Assembly: GCF_000372965.1 (NCBI RefSeq) | Contig: NZ_KB890024.1 | Location: forward strand, 3,784,839 to 3,848,838 | Direction: 5' to 3' | From: Hoeflea sp. 108 | GTDB taxonomy: Bacteria > Pseudomonadota > Alphaproteobacteria > Rhizobiales > Rhizobiaceae | Length of the DNA stretch: 64,000 nucleotides | Shown here: positions 33,316 to 41,891 of the stretch, piece by piece | Layout of the letters: every line of letters starts with the position of its first letter | Position numbering within the stretch: the stretch's first letter is position 1 | The notes under the pieces: model-generated | The model's input: only the letters and a program-made list of their open reading frames with translations | Database searches by the model: none | Told to the model about the DNA's origin: nothing | Made by a program: the position numbers and the translations under genes

Positions 33316-35103
33316 TCAGTTGGTCGGGAAGCGGGCCACCGAGAGGAACTTCACGGCGTTGCCGGTGAAGCGATGGGCGGCGCTCGCCTGGTCGTTGCCC
33401 TGCTGGAAGCCAGCCGTATAGACTTCCTTCGGCGCAGTGCGGACCAGATTGTAGGCAAAGCCCGGAGCCTTTGTGTTGGTCGTCACCGTCACCACCTGCT
33501 CGCCGCTGCGCAGCGCCCAGCGGGCGGCATCGGGGGCGGCGGCAACCACGACCGGCTTCGGTTCGGGCTTGGCTTCCTGGGCGACAGGGCGCGATGCCTT
33601 GCGCGTCGTCTTGGCCGAGGTGCCAACCGCGTCAGCGGCGGGCGCGGACGTCATCACGGCAGCCGGAGCAGCAGCAGGCGCCGGCTCGTTGAACACCGAA
33701 CGCGGCTCAGGCTGGGCCTCGGACAGGGCCGCGACCGAATATTCGCCCTGTGCGGTGTCGTCCTCGGTCGGGATGTCGTTGGCGGCGGCAAGTGCTGCCT
33801 CGACCGACATGCCCTGCGGACGGGAGGACGGCAGCGGCATCTTGGCATCGGCCGCCATGGCCGGAGCATCGTCGCTTGCCAGTGCCATCAATACGCCGCC
33901 TTCGGCTGCGGGCTTGAGCTCGGCCGGCGGCGTGTAGTTCGGACGCCAGCTCGGCAGCGGCACATTGGCTGCGATCTGCTGTTCGACCGGGCCTGCCTGA
34001 GCGTCGAGCGGTGCCGAGGCTGCGCCGAACGGCACGTTCTCGGGCGCTGCCATGGCAACTTCCGTCGACACTTCGGCCTGCGGCCGCGGTGCGCTGAGCG
34101 GTAGCGGCACGCTGCGCGACGGCAATGCGGCGATGATGGTCTCAGGCGCGTCCTGCGCCGGTGCCTGGTCAGCCATTTGCGGCAGTTCGGCACGCTGGGC
34201 GTTTTCAGGCGCGACGATGGCAATGCCCGGAAGCGGCTTGGCCGGCTGCGCGGACGCCACCTGCGTGGCCGGAGCCCTGGTCTTCGGGGCCGGAGCCGCC
34301 GCGGTATCGCCGTTGTCCTCGTCCTCGTCGGCACCACCGCCGAAGAGCGCTGCAAACAGGCCGCCGCTGCGCTTGGCAGGAGCTGCACTGGCGAGCACCA
34401 GGTCGCCGCTCGACTTGCGGGCCTGGTAGGAAGCAAGCGCCTGCTCGAAGCCGGGCAGCGGCTTGCCGTCGGACGGCACGTGCAGCGTCTTGCCGTTCGG
34501 GAAGACGGAGACCAGTTCCTGGCGGCTCATGCGCGGCCAGTGGCGCACATTGCCGACGTCCATATGGACGAAGGGCGAGCCCGAACGCGGGTAGTAGCCG
34601 ACGCCGCCTGCCTGCACGCGCAGGCCGGCGTCGCGCAGCTTCTTCAGCGGCACGCCGGGAATGAAGAAGTCCATGGCCTTGCCCAGCATGTGCTGGCTCT
34701 TCTCAGCCACGCCGGCCGAGCGGCTGCGCAGCATCGAGTTGGTTGCCGGCGAGCGATAGGCGGAAACGATGTAGATGTAGTCGGTGGCGCCGACCGAACG
34801 ATAAGCCTCCCAGACCACGTCGAACAGACGCGGATCCATCCTGGTCGGCTCGTTGCGACGCCAGTCGCGCAGGAACTGATTGAGCTTCTTGAGGCCGGCC
34901 GGATCGTACTTGCCATTACGCTTGAACGTGATCTCAGCCTTTTCACCCGTGTGGGTGTAAAAAAGCTTGAGTGTCCGCGTCTCGGCGGAGGCCGTGGCCT
35001 GGGAAGCTGTCAGGAAACCAAAACTCAGCATCGCGGCTGTAAGCCACTTTTGCCATGCATTCGATTTCGAGTGACGCCCTTCGGTGTTCTCGATCCTATT
35101 CAA
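33316..35103 (-). CDS. DUF882/M15-like murein peptidase with long low-complexity tail
   Basis: This 595-residue protein has an N-terminal signal peptide (hydrophobic residues 20-40) and a DUF882 (YcbK/MepK-like) peptidase domain (about 42-205). The putative zinc ligands are His138 and Asp145 (SQHMLGKAMDFF) and His180 (VHMDVG). After residue 230 comes an Ala/Pro-rich disordered region of about 300 residues, then a short conserved C-terminal part (about 520-595). MepK-type enzymes cleave peptidoglycan cross-links. This is much longer than the enteric enzyme (about 180 residues); the tail may span or bind the envelope. Confidence 0.87.
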   Translation of the reverse strand: MNRIENTEGRHSKSNAWQKWLTAAMLSFGFLTASQATASAETRTLKLFYTHTGEKAEITFKRNGKYDPAGLKKLNQFLRDWRRNEPTRMDPRLFDVVWEAYRSVGATDYIYIVSAYRSPATNSMLRSRSAGVAEKSQHMLGKAMDFFIPGVPLKKLRDAGLRVQAGGVGYYPRSGSPFVHMDVGNVRHWPRMSRQELVSVFPNGKTLHVPSDGKPLPGFEQALASYQARKSSGDLVLASAAPAKRSGGLFAALFGGGADEDEDNGDTAAAPAPKTRAPATQVASAQPAKPLPGIAIVAPENAQRAELPQMADQAPAQDAPETIIAALPSRSVPLPLSAPRPQAEVSTEVAMAAPENVPFGAASAPLDAQAGPVEQQIAANVPLPSWRPNYTPPAELKPAAEGGVLMALASDDAPAMAADAKMPLPSSRPQGMSVEAALAAANDIPTEDDTAQGEYSVAALSEAQPEPRSVFNEPAPAAAPAAVMTSAPAADAVGTSAKTTRKASRPVAQEAKPEPKPVVVAAAPDAARWALRSGEQVVTVTTNTKAPGFAYNLVRTAPKEVYTAGFQQGNDQASAAHRFTGNAVKFLSVARFPTN

Positions 35104-35387
35104 ATCAAAAGGCCCTGTTAGGCTGCCATCTGTCCCCGGATTTGAAGCCCGGACACGCTGTTGGATTCGCGTCCGAATATCGATCCTAATGGTTAATCAC
35201 TGCTTATTGAAGGCGAAATGCGGTAACACCGTGGCGATATCCCAGCAAAATGGAATCGCCGCATTTCTTGGTAAACCGCTGGTTTATAGAGCTAAAATAA
35301 CGCTAAAGAAAAGGGCTTCGCGCCGCAGGCAATGCGGCACGCAAGCGACACGCAAGCTTTAATTCGGAACAAACCGGAAAAATCGCG

Positions 35388-36893
35388 TCAGGACGCAAGC
35401 CGTTCGGCGCGACCCGTATCCGGATCGATTCCATATTCCTTAAGCTTACGGTACAGCGTCGAGCGACCGATTCCCAGTCGCCGCGCGACCTCGCTCATCT
35501 GGCCGTTATAGTGCTCGATGGCGAGCCGGATCATCTCGAACTCGACATCGGCCAGCGTCCGCACATTGCCGCGCTCGTCGAGCGCCCGAAGCGTACCCGG
35601 CCTCGCCTTCTCGACAGCGGACGGGGCAACCTGAGTCGCGGCGCCATCAGCTTTTGCTGGTGCAGCCGGCAAAACCCTGTCCGTACCGCCGAGATCGACA
35701 ACACCTTCGACCTGTGCCCGGATCTGCGGAAACTCGTCTTCGGTCAGCACATCGCCTTCCGACAGGACGCAGGCGCGGAACACCGCATTTTCCAACTGTC
35801 GGATGTTGCCCGGCCAGTCATATGACTGAAGCAGCGCCAGCGCATTCTCCGAGATCGCCGGCACCCGGCCGCGTGGACTCGCAGGTGCGACACGCGAGAT
35901 GAAATGGCCGACGAGCAGCGGAATGTCGTCGCGGCGCTCGCGCAACGGCGGCACGAAGATGGGATAGACGTTGAGGCGGTAGAACAGGTCTTCGCGGAAC
36001 TTGCCGTCCTTGACCTGCTGCAGAAGGTTGCGATGCGTCGCCGAGATCAGTCGGATGTCTATCTTGACCGTCGAACGGCCGCCCACCGGATCGACCTCGC
36101 CTTCCTGCACGGCCCGGAGCAGCTTGACCTGCACGTCGAGAGGCAGGTCGCCGATCTCGTCGAGAAACAGCGTGCCATTGTTGGCCTCGACGAACTTGCC
36201 GGTGTGTTTTTCGGTCGCGCCGGTGAACGAGCCCTTTTCATGGCCGAACAAGATGCTTTCGACCAGATTGTCGGGAATGGCCCCGCAATTGACAGTGACG
36301 AACGGCTTCGAACGGCGCTCGCCGGACCCCTGGATGGCGCGCGCCACCAGTTCCTTGCCGACGCCTGACTCCCCCTCGATCAGGATCGGGATGTTCGAGG
36401 CCGCCGCTTTCTGACCGAGCCGGATCACGCGATCCATCGCTGGACTGCGCGTAACGAGATCCCGGAAGGTCAAGAGTCCGCTGCCACGGCGCACCGTGCG
36501 CCGCACGGTGTCCTCGACCGCTTCGACTTTCAGCGCATTGGTGATGGCTGCCTGCAACTTGTCCGGCGATGCCGGCTTGACCACGAAGTCGAAGGCGCCG
36601 TTGCGCATCGCCGACACCACCGTGTCGATGCCGCCCTGCGCAGTCTGGACGATAACAGGAACGTCGATGCCGCGCTCGCGCATTGCCTTGAGAACGCCGA
36701 TGCCGTCGAGGCCGGGCATGGACAGGTCGAGGATGATGACGCCGATGTCGCCGCCACGCGGACCGTCGAGCACCTGCAGCGCCGCCTCCCCGCCATCGGC
36801 GGCGATTGCGGAATGACCGAACTTGGTCACCGCTGCGTCGACGAGGCGTCGCTGTACGGGATCGTCATCGACTATGAGAATCGAACCTGCCAT
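35388..36893 (-). CDS. Sigma-54-dependent response regulator (NtrC family)
   Basis: This activator of 501 residues has a receiver (1-120; VDDDP, phospho-acceptor Asp56 in LDLSMPG, Lys of VVKPA), an AAA+ domain (about 148-375; Walker A GESGVGK 174-180, Walker B LFLDEIGDLP) and a Fis-type helix-turn-helix at the C-terminus (SEVARRLGIGRSTLYRKLKE). The sigma-54 contact loop reads GSFTGA (221-226) instead of the common GAFTGA. No kinase gene lies beside it. The ATG at 36893 gives the natural receiver start; the frame extends upstream without meaning. The signal and target are unknown. Confidence 0.93.
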   Translation of the reverse strand: MAGSILIVDDDPVQRRLVDAAVTKFGHSAIAADGGEAALQVLDGPRGGDIGVIILDLSMPGLDGIGVLKAMRERGIDVPVIVQTAQGGIDTVVSAMRNGAFDFVVKPASPDKLQAAITNALKVEAVEDTVRRTVRRGSGLLTFRDLVTRSPAMDRVIRLGQKAAASNIPILIEGESGVGKELVARAIQGSGERRSKPFVTVNCGAIPDNLVESILFGHEKGSFTGATEKHTGKFVEANNGTLFLDEIGDLPLDVQVKLLRAVQEGEVDPVGGRSTVKIDIRLISATHRNLLQQVKDGKFREDLFYRLNVYPIFVPPLRERRDDIPLLVGHFISRVAPASPRGRVPAISENALALLQSYDWPGNIRQLENAVFRACVLSEGDVLTEDEFPQIRAQVEGVVDLGGTDRVLPAAPAKADGAATQVAPSAVEKARPGTLRALDERGNVRTLADVEFEMIRLAIEHYNGQMSEVARRLGIGRSTLYRKLKEYGIDPDTGRAERLAS

Positions 36894-37047
36894 GAATGTC
36901 CGGAATACGCCCGTTGATACCGTTTGGATGTGGATCATCCTGGCACAGGGTCCTAAATAAGGTTTCAAAAAAGCCGGTGAACGAATCCCTTACGGCGCAG
37001 AGCGTCCTTTTTGGACGCGCAAAGGATGCTCCGGGACTTTAAGGTGG

Positions 37048-37094
37048 TGCATGGTTCCTTCTGAAAATCGATTCCGATTTTCGGGGCCATGCAC
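37048..37094. repeat. Intergenic palindromic repeat, 47 bases
   Basis: Outer arms GTGCATGG (37048-37055) and CCATGCAC (37087-37094), with inner arms GAAAATCG (37063-37070) and CGATTTTC (37075-37082), make an imperfect palindrome just upstream of the oligopeptidase gene. The inner GAAAATCGATTCCGATTTTC core looks like a dispersed rhizobial repeat, but copy number cannot be checked here. Confidence 0.65.
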
Positions 37095-37134
37095 TAGATT
37101 TGAGTCGACGGCTGGGAAGTGAAAGGGAAGCGCG

Positions 37135-38970
37135 ATGCGTTGGAATTCCGGGCAGGAGATGCAGGCCACCGCTGCCGCAGGGGCCGCGGCCGGGCTTGGT
37201 GACTTGCCCGAATGGGACCTCGCCGACCTCTATGCCGGCATGGATGCGCCTGAACTGGCGCGCGATCTGGAAAAGGCTTCGGCCGATGCCGTTGCCTTCG
37301 AGGCGCGCTGGAAGGGCACGCTCGCTGTCGAGGCCGGGCGCGGCGCTGCAGGCAAGCTCGGCGAAGCCATGCAGACCTACGAAGCGCTTGAAGAACTGGT
37401 CGGCCGGGTCGTCTCCTACGCCGGGCTGGTCTATGCCGGCGACACCTCCGACCCCAAGCGTGCCAAGCTCTACGGCGATATCCAGGAGAAGATGACCGAT
37501 GCCAGCGCGCATCTTCTGTTCTTCGCCCTCGAGCTGAACCTGGTCGACGACGCGCTGATCCTTTCGGCACTCGATGCCGATCCGGCTTTTGGCCATTACC
37601 GACCCTGGGTGCTCGATCTCAGGAAGGACAAGCCCTACCAGCTCGAGGACCGCGTCGAGCAACTGTTCCACGAGAAGTCGATCACCGGCCGCGGTTCGTG
37701 GAACCGGCTGTTCGACGAGACGATGACCGAGCTGCGCTTCGATGTCGGCGGCGAGGAGCTGACGCTGGAGCCGGCGCTGAACAAGCTGCAGGATCCTGAT
37801 GGCGAGGTGCGCCGCGCGGCCTCCGAGGCGCTCGCTGCGACCTTCCGCAAGAACCTGCGCGTCTTCACGCTGATCACCAACACGCTGGCCAAGGACAAGG
37901 AAATCTCCGACCGCTGGCGCGGCTTCGAGGACATCGCCGATTCACGCCACCTCGCCAACCGCGTCGAACGCGAGGTGGTCGACGCCCTTGCCGCCTCGGT
38001 GCGCGAGGCCTATCCGCGCCTGTCGCACCGCTACTATGCGATGAAGGCCAAGTGGCTCGGCATGGACGCGATGAACCACTGGGACCGCAACGCCCCCCTG
38101 CCCGAGACGCCACAGGCGACCATCGGCTGGAGCGAGGCTCGCGACACGGTGCTGACCGCCTATGGCAACTTCTCGCCGGAGATGGCCAACATCGCCCGCG
38201 ACTTCTTCGACCGCCGCTGGATCGACGCCCCCGTACGTCCCGGCAAGGCGCCGGGCGCCTTTGCCCATCCGACAGTGCCGTCGGCGCACCCTTACGTGCT
38301 GCTCAACTACATGGGTAAGCCGCGCGACGTCATGACCCTAGCCCATGAGCTCGGCCACGGCGTGCACCAGGTGCTGGCTGCCGGCCAGGGCGCGCTCATG
38401 GCCTCGACGCCGCTGACGCTGGCTGAGACGGCAAGCGTCTTCGGCGAGATGCTGACCTTCCGCTCGCTGCTCGACCGCACCACCGACAAGCGCGAGCGCA
38501 AGGCGATGCTGGCGCAGAAGGTCGAGGACATGATCAACACGGTCGTGCGCCAGATCGCCTTCTATGAATTCGAGCGCAAGGTGCATTCGGAACGCAAGAA
38601 CGGCGAGCTGACATCAGACCAGCTCGGCCAGTTCTGGCTCGAGGTGCAGGCCGAAAGCCTGGGGCCGGCGATCAAGCTGCGCGAAGGCTACGAAGTGTTC
38701 TGGACCTACATCCCGCACTTCATCCACTCGCCCTTCTACGTCTATGCCTACGCCTTCGGCGACTGCCTGGTGAACTCGCTGTTTGCGGTCTACCAAAACG
38801 CCGAGCGTGGCTTCCAGGACAAGTATTTCGAGATGCTGCGCGCCGGCGGCACCAAGCACCATTCCGAGCTGCTGAAGCCATTCGGGCTGGATGCCACCGA
38901 CCCGGCCTTCTGGCAGAAGGGCCTTGCCGTCATCAGCGGCCTCATCGATGAACTGGAAGCGCTGGACTGA
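37135..38970 (+). CDS. pepF: M3 family oligoendopeptidase F
   Basis: This cytoplasmic zinc metallopeptidase of 611 residues hydrolyses short peptides. The M3 catalytic motif HELGH lies at 404-408 in TLAHELGHGVHQVLA, with the third ligand Glu downstream (LAETASVFGEM). The conserved C-terminal segment SPFYVYAYAFGDCLVNSLFA is also present. The length matches the alphaproteobacterial PepF group. GGGAA before the ATG at 37135 fits. It is followed after 24 bases by pabB on the same strand, so the three genes to 40763 may form one message. Confidence 0.93.
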   Translation: MRWNSGQEMQATAAAGAAAGLGDLPEWDLADLYAGMDAPELARDLEKASADAVAFEARWKGTLAVEAGRGAAGKLGEAMQTYEALEELVGRVVSYAGLVYAGDTSDPKRAKLYGDIQEKMTDASAHLLFFALELNLVDDALILSALDADPAFGHYRPWVLDLRKDKPYQLEDRVEQLFHEKSITGRGSWNRLFDETMTELRFDVGGEELTLEPALNKLQDPDGEVRRAASEALAATFRKNLRVFTLITNTLAKDKEISDRWRGFEDIADSRHLANRVEREVVDALAASVREAYPRLSHRYYAMKAKWLGMDAMNHWDRNAPLPETPQATIGWSEARDTVLTAYGNFSPEMANIARDFFDRRWIDAPVRPGKAPGAFAHPTVPSAHPYVLLNYMGKPRDVMTLAHELGHGVHQVLAAGQGALMASTPLTLAETASVFGEMLTFRSLLDRTTDKRERKAMLAQKVEDMINTVVRQIAFYEFERKVHSERKNGELTSDQLGQFWLEVQAESLGPAIKLREGYEVFWTYIPHFIHSPFYVYAYAFGDCLVNSLFAVYQNAERGFQDKYFEMLRAGGTKHHSELLKPFGLDATDPAFWQKGLAVISGLIDELEALD

Positions 38971-38994
38971 GACGGCGCTTCGCCTCCTGAAATC

Positions 38995-40149
38995 ATGGCA
39001 GATCTTACTTCACCCTTCGTCCTGTTCCGGGATGATCGCGCCGGCCAGGAAGTGCTGTTCGAGGCACCGCGCGAAACCATCGTTGCGCACGGCGCCGACG
39101 ACTTCTTTCCCGCGCTCGCGGCTGCCCAGGCCGCGCATGACAGCGGCAAGTGGCTCGCCGGCTACTTCGCCTATGAGGCAGGCTACCTGCTCGAGCCGAA
39201 GCTCCGGCCGCTATTGCCAGAGGGGCGGCGCACGCCGCTGATCTGCCTGGGCGTATTCGACCAGCCATCGGGCCGTGTGCGTCCGCCTGCACCAGGGCCA
39301 GCAACCAACGGGCCGATCTTCGACGCTCGCGCCGCATGGTCGGAGGCAGACTACGAACGCCGCTTCAAGCGGCTCCACCAGCACATTCGCCAGGGCGACT
39401 GCTACCAGGCCAATCTCACCTTCCCCGTACAGGCGCAATGGACCGGCACGCCGCTCGATGCCTTCGACGCGCTGATTGCGCGCCAGCCGGTGAAATACGG
39501 CTCGCTCGTCTCGCTCGGCGGCCCGGTCGTGCTGTCGCGTTCGCCCGAACTGTTCTTCGAGATCGACGGCGAAGGCTGGATCGAGACCCATCCGATGAAG
39601 GGCACAGCCCCGCGCGGCAAGACATCAGAAGAGGATGCTGCACTCAGGGAGTTTCTGCGCAACGACGAGAAGAACCAGGCGGAAAACCGCATGATCGTCG
39701 ACCTTTTGCGCAACGACATTTCGTTGATCAGCGAGGTCGGTTCGCTCGACGTGCCCGAGTTGTTCCGCATCGAGAGCTATCCGACCGTGCACCAGATGGT
39801 CAGCACCGTCAGGGCCAAGCTCCTGCCAAGCCTTTCCATCGAGCGCATCTTCGCTGCCCTTTTCCCCTGCGGCTCGATAACAGGTGCGCCGAAGATCCGT
39901 GCCATGGAAATCCTCCACGATCTCGAAGGCACGCCGCGCGACGTCTATTGCGGCTCCATCGGCTGGATCGCGCCCGGCGGCACCATGCGCTTCAACGTGG
40001 CGATCCGCACCATCACGCTCTTCCCCGATGGCGAGGCCGTCTACAATGTCGGCGGCGGCGTGGTGTTCGATTCGACGGCAGAAGCGGAGTATGCGGAATG
40101 TCTTCTGAAAGCACGCTTCGCGACCGGCTCGGTGCCGGCTTCGAGCTGA
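38995..40149 (+). CDS. pabB: Aminodeoxychorismate synthase component I (PabB)
   Basis: PabB makes 4-amino-4-deoxychorismate from chorismate for folate synthesis. The 384 residues form one chorismate-binding domain, with the key HPMKGTAPRG motif, then ENRMIVDLLRND, then LFPCGSITGAPKIRAM. The N-terminal region is short, as in stand-alone rhizobial PabB. The glutaminase PabA is not in the window. The next gene (lyase) overlaps it by 52 bases in another frame, so translation is coupled. Anthranilate synthase is less likely given the lyase neighbour. Confidence 0.92.
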   Translation: MADLTSPFVLFRDDRAGQEVLFEAPRETIVAHGADDFFPALAAAQAAHDSGKWLAGYFAYEAGYLLEPKLRPLLPEGRRTPLICLGVFDQPSGRVRPPAPGPATNGPIFDARAAWSEADYERRFKRLHQHIRQGDCYQANLTFPVQAQWTGTPLDAFDALIARQPVKYGSLVSLGGPVVLSRSPELFFEIDGEGWIETHPMKGTAPRGKTSEEDAALREFLRNDEKNQAENRMIVDLLRNDISLISEVGSLDVPELFRIESYPTVHQMVSTVRAKLLPSLSIERIFAALFPCGSITGAPKIRAMEILHDLEGTPRDVYCGSIGWIAPGGTMRFNVAIRTITLFPDGEAVYNVGGGVVFDSTAEAEYAECLLKARFATGSVPASS

Positions 40150-40763
40150 TCGAGACACTGCGCTGGGAGCCCGAAAGCGGCTTCCTGCGCGGCGACCGCC
40201 ATCTCGCCCGGCTCGCGGCCTCGGCGGAGGTACTCGGCTTCGCCTTCGACCTTACGGCCGTCAGGCAGGCTTTGGCGAAGGCCGCCACCGGCGACACGCC
40301 GCTCAGGGTTCGCCTCGCCCTCTCCCAAGACGGCAAGGTCGGTGTGACCAGGCAGGCCTTCGCGCCGCTGTCGCCCGACACGCTGTGGATCCTGTGCATC
40401 GCCACACCCCGGCTTGCCTCGACCGACACGCTCCTGCGCCACAAGACCACGCGCCGGCAGGCCTATGACGCCGCCCGCGCCGAGTTTGCCCGCGATGCGG
40501 CCGACGAAGTGATCCTGCTCAATGAGGCAGGGCAGGTCTGCGAAGGCACGATCACCAGCCTCTTCCTCGATATGGGCAACGGCGCCCCGCTCAGGACCCC
40601 AGCGCTTACCTGCGGCCTTCTCGCCGGCGTGCTGCGCGGAGAGCTGATCGAGAAAGGCGAGGCAGTGGAGGCCAATCTGACCATCGACGATATCGCCAGC
40701 GCGTCGAAGATCTTCGTAGGCAACTCGCTGCGCGGGCTCATTGCCGCCAGACTGGTCCAATGA
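40098..40763 (+). CDS. pabC: Aminodeoxychorismate lyase-like class IV aminotransferase
   Basis: This fold-type IV PLP protein of 221 residues probably converts aminodeoxychorismate to p-aminobenzoate and pyruvate. Visible features are FELIETLRWEPESGFLRGDR at the N-terminus (lacking the long lid of other class IV enzymes), the PLP Lys region LRHKTTRRQAYD, DEVILLNEAGQVCEGTITSL, then TCGLLAGVLR. The short length is typical of the PabB-linked rhizobial form. The ATG at 40098 has GGAG nine bases upstream inside pabB. The name rests on the pabB context. Confidence 0.88.
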   Translation: MSSESTLRDRLGAGFELIETLRWEPESGFLRGDRHLARLAASAEVLGFAFDLTAVRQALAKAATGDTPLRVRLALSQDGKVGVTRQAFAPLSPDTLWILCIATPRLASTDTLLRHKTTRRQAYDAARAEFARDAADEVILLNEAGQVCEGTITSLFLDMGNGAPLRTPALTCGLLAGVLRGELIEKGEAVEANLTIDDIASASKIFVGNSLRGLIAARLVQ

Positions 40764-40828
40764 GCTGAGATTGCCGGCATGCGAGGCAAAGGCTAAGTCA
40801 TCCCAACCTCAGGAAGCGACAGGTTCGG

Positions 40829-41752
40829 ATGACCGCTGTAGTTACGCACACGCCCTATGACGGCACATCAAAACCCTTCGCCATCGGCCTGAAGCAGGCG
40901 GAGCCGCGCGACTGGATCGAGCTTGACGGCCATCTCGGCGCTTATCTGGCCGAGAAGGACAGGCTTTACACCGAAGTGCCCGACAAGGTGTTCGTCGCCG
41001 AGCCGGAAACGCGGGCGGCCCAGCAGGAGGTGCTGGACTTGCTGGTCGCGCATCTGACCGAGCGCTTCCCCCAGACCTATCGCCTCGAAGGCGAGCGCTG
41101 CCTCATCGCCGGCATGGATCGCGCCATCGACATCGCCAATCCCGGCGACAATCCCCTGATCGCCGCCTCGAAGCTGGTGCAGGAAGACCTGATCCTGATG
41201 CGGCAGGGCGAGGATGGCTGGCGGCTGGCCGCCGGATCGCTGTGTTTCCCCTCGTCGTGGAAGCTGACCGAAAAATTCGGCCTGCCGATCCACCACATCC
41301 ACGGCCCGGTGCCCGGCTTCGGCCCCGGCACGCGCATGGCCGAACTGATCGCCCGCATGTTCGACAAGCTTGCCGTGCTGGTCGAGCGCTTCAACTGGTC
41401 GATCCAGGCCAATGGCGATCTCTACCATCCACTCTCCGACCGCCAGCGCATCGCGCGTTCGGCCGAGACGCACTCGACCTTTGCCGATGCCGACGCTGCG
41501 GGACGCGCCTTCATCCGGGTCGAGCGGCAGACGCTGCGAAAGCTGCCGGTGTCGGGCGACATCCTGTTCACCATCCGCATCTATCTCGATCCGCTGGCGG
41601 TGCTTGCGCGTCATGAGGACCGCGCCCGGCTGGCCGCCTCCTTCACCGATCAGCTGATGAGCCTCGACCGCGACCAGCTCGACTACAAGGGCCTCTCCGC
41701 CGATCGTGACAGGCTGGTTGGCTTCCTCAACGGCATGGCTCCAGCCGGCTAA
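40829..41752 (+). CDS. DUF3445 protein (heme-dependent oxidative N-demethylase-like)
   Basis: This 307-residue protein belongs to the DUF3445 family, related to the alpha subunit of heme-dependent oxidative N-demethylase. Typical segments are ERCLIAGMDRAIDIANPGDN region neighbours such as VQEDLILMRQGEDGWRLAAG, then LCFPSSWKLTEKFGLPIHHI, then HGPVPGF, followed by RVERQTLRKLPVSGDILFTI. The conserved His pair in IHHIHGPVP is a candidate heme or cofactor site. Fungal and bacterial relatives are often of unknown substrate. Partner subunits (flavin and folate type) are not adjacent. Confidence 0.85.
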   Translation: MTAVVTHTPYDGTSKPFAIGLKQAEPRDWIELDGHLGAYLAEKDRLYTEVPDKVFVAEPETRAAQQEVLDLLVAHLTERFPQTYRLEGERCLIAGMDRAIDIANPGDNPLIAASKLVQEDLILMRQGEDGWRLAAGSLCFPSSWKLTEKFGLPIHHIHGPVPGFGPGTRMAELIARMFDKLAVLVERFNWSIQANGDLYHPLSDRQRIARSAETHSTFADADAAGRAFIRVERQTLRKLPVSGDILFTIRIYLDPLAVLARHEDRARLAASFTDQLMSLDRDQLDYKGLSADRDRLVGFLNGMAPAG

Positions 41753-41837
41753 CAATAGCGGCATAACGTCCGGTTCCTACAGCATCTAGGAAGCGGATTC
41801 GCTTTATTGCCATAAGCATGTATGGTTTAGGCGTTGA

Positions 41838-41866
41838 AGCCGGGTCAATCGTGGCCCGGCTCTTTT
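41838..41866 (+). terminator. Hairpin with T-tract upstream of homospermidine synthase
   Basis: AGCCGGG (41838-41844) pairs with CCCGGCT (41855-41861), followed by CTTTT. It stands 86 bases after the DUF3445 gene and only 31 before the hss start, so it either ends the upstream message or sits in the hss leader as an attenuator. Confidence 0.45.
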
Positions 41867-41891
41867 AGTGTGAGAAGGAGTGCCATAAAAA

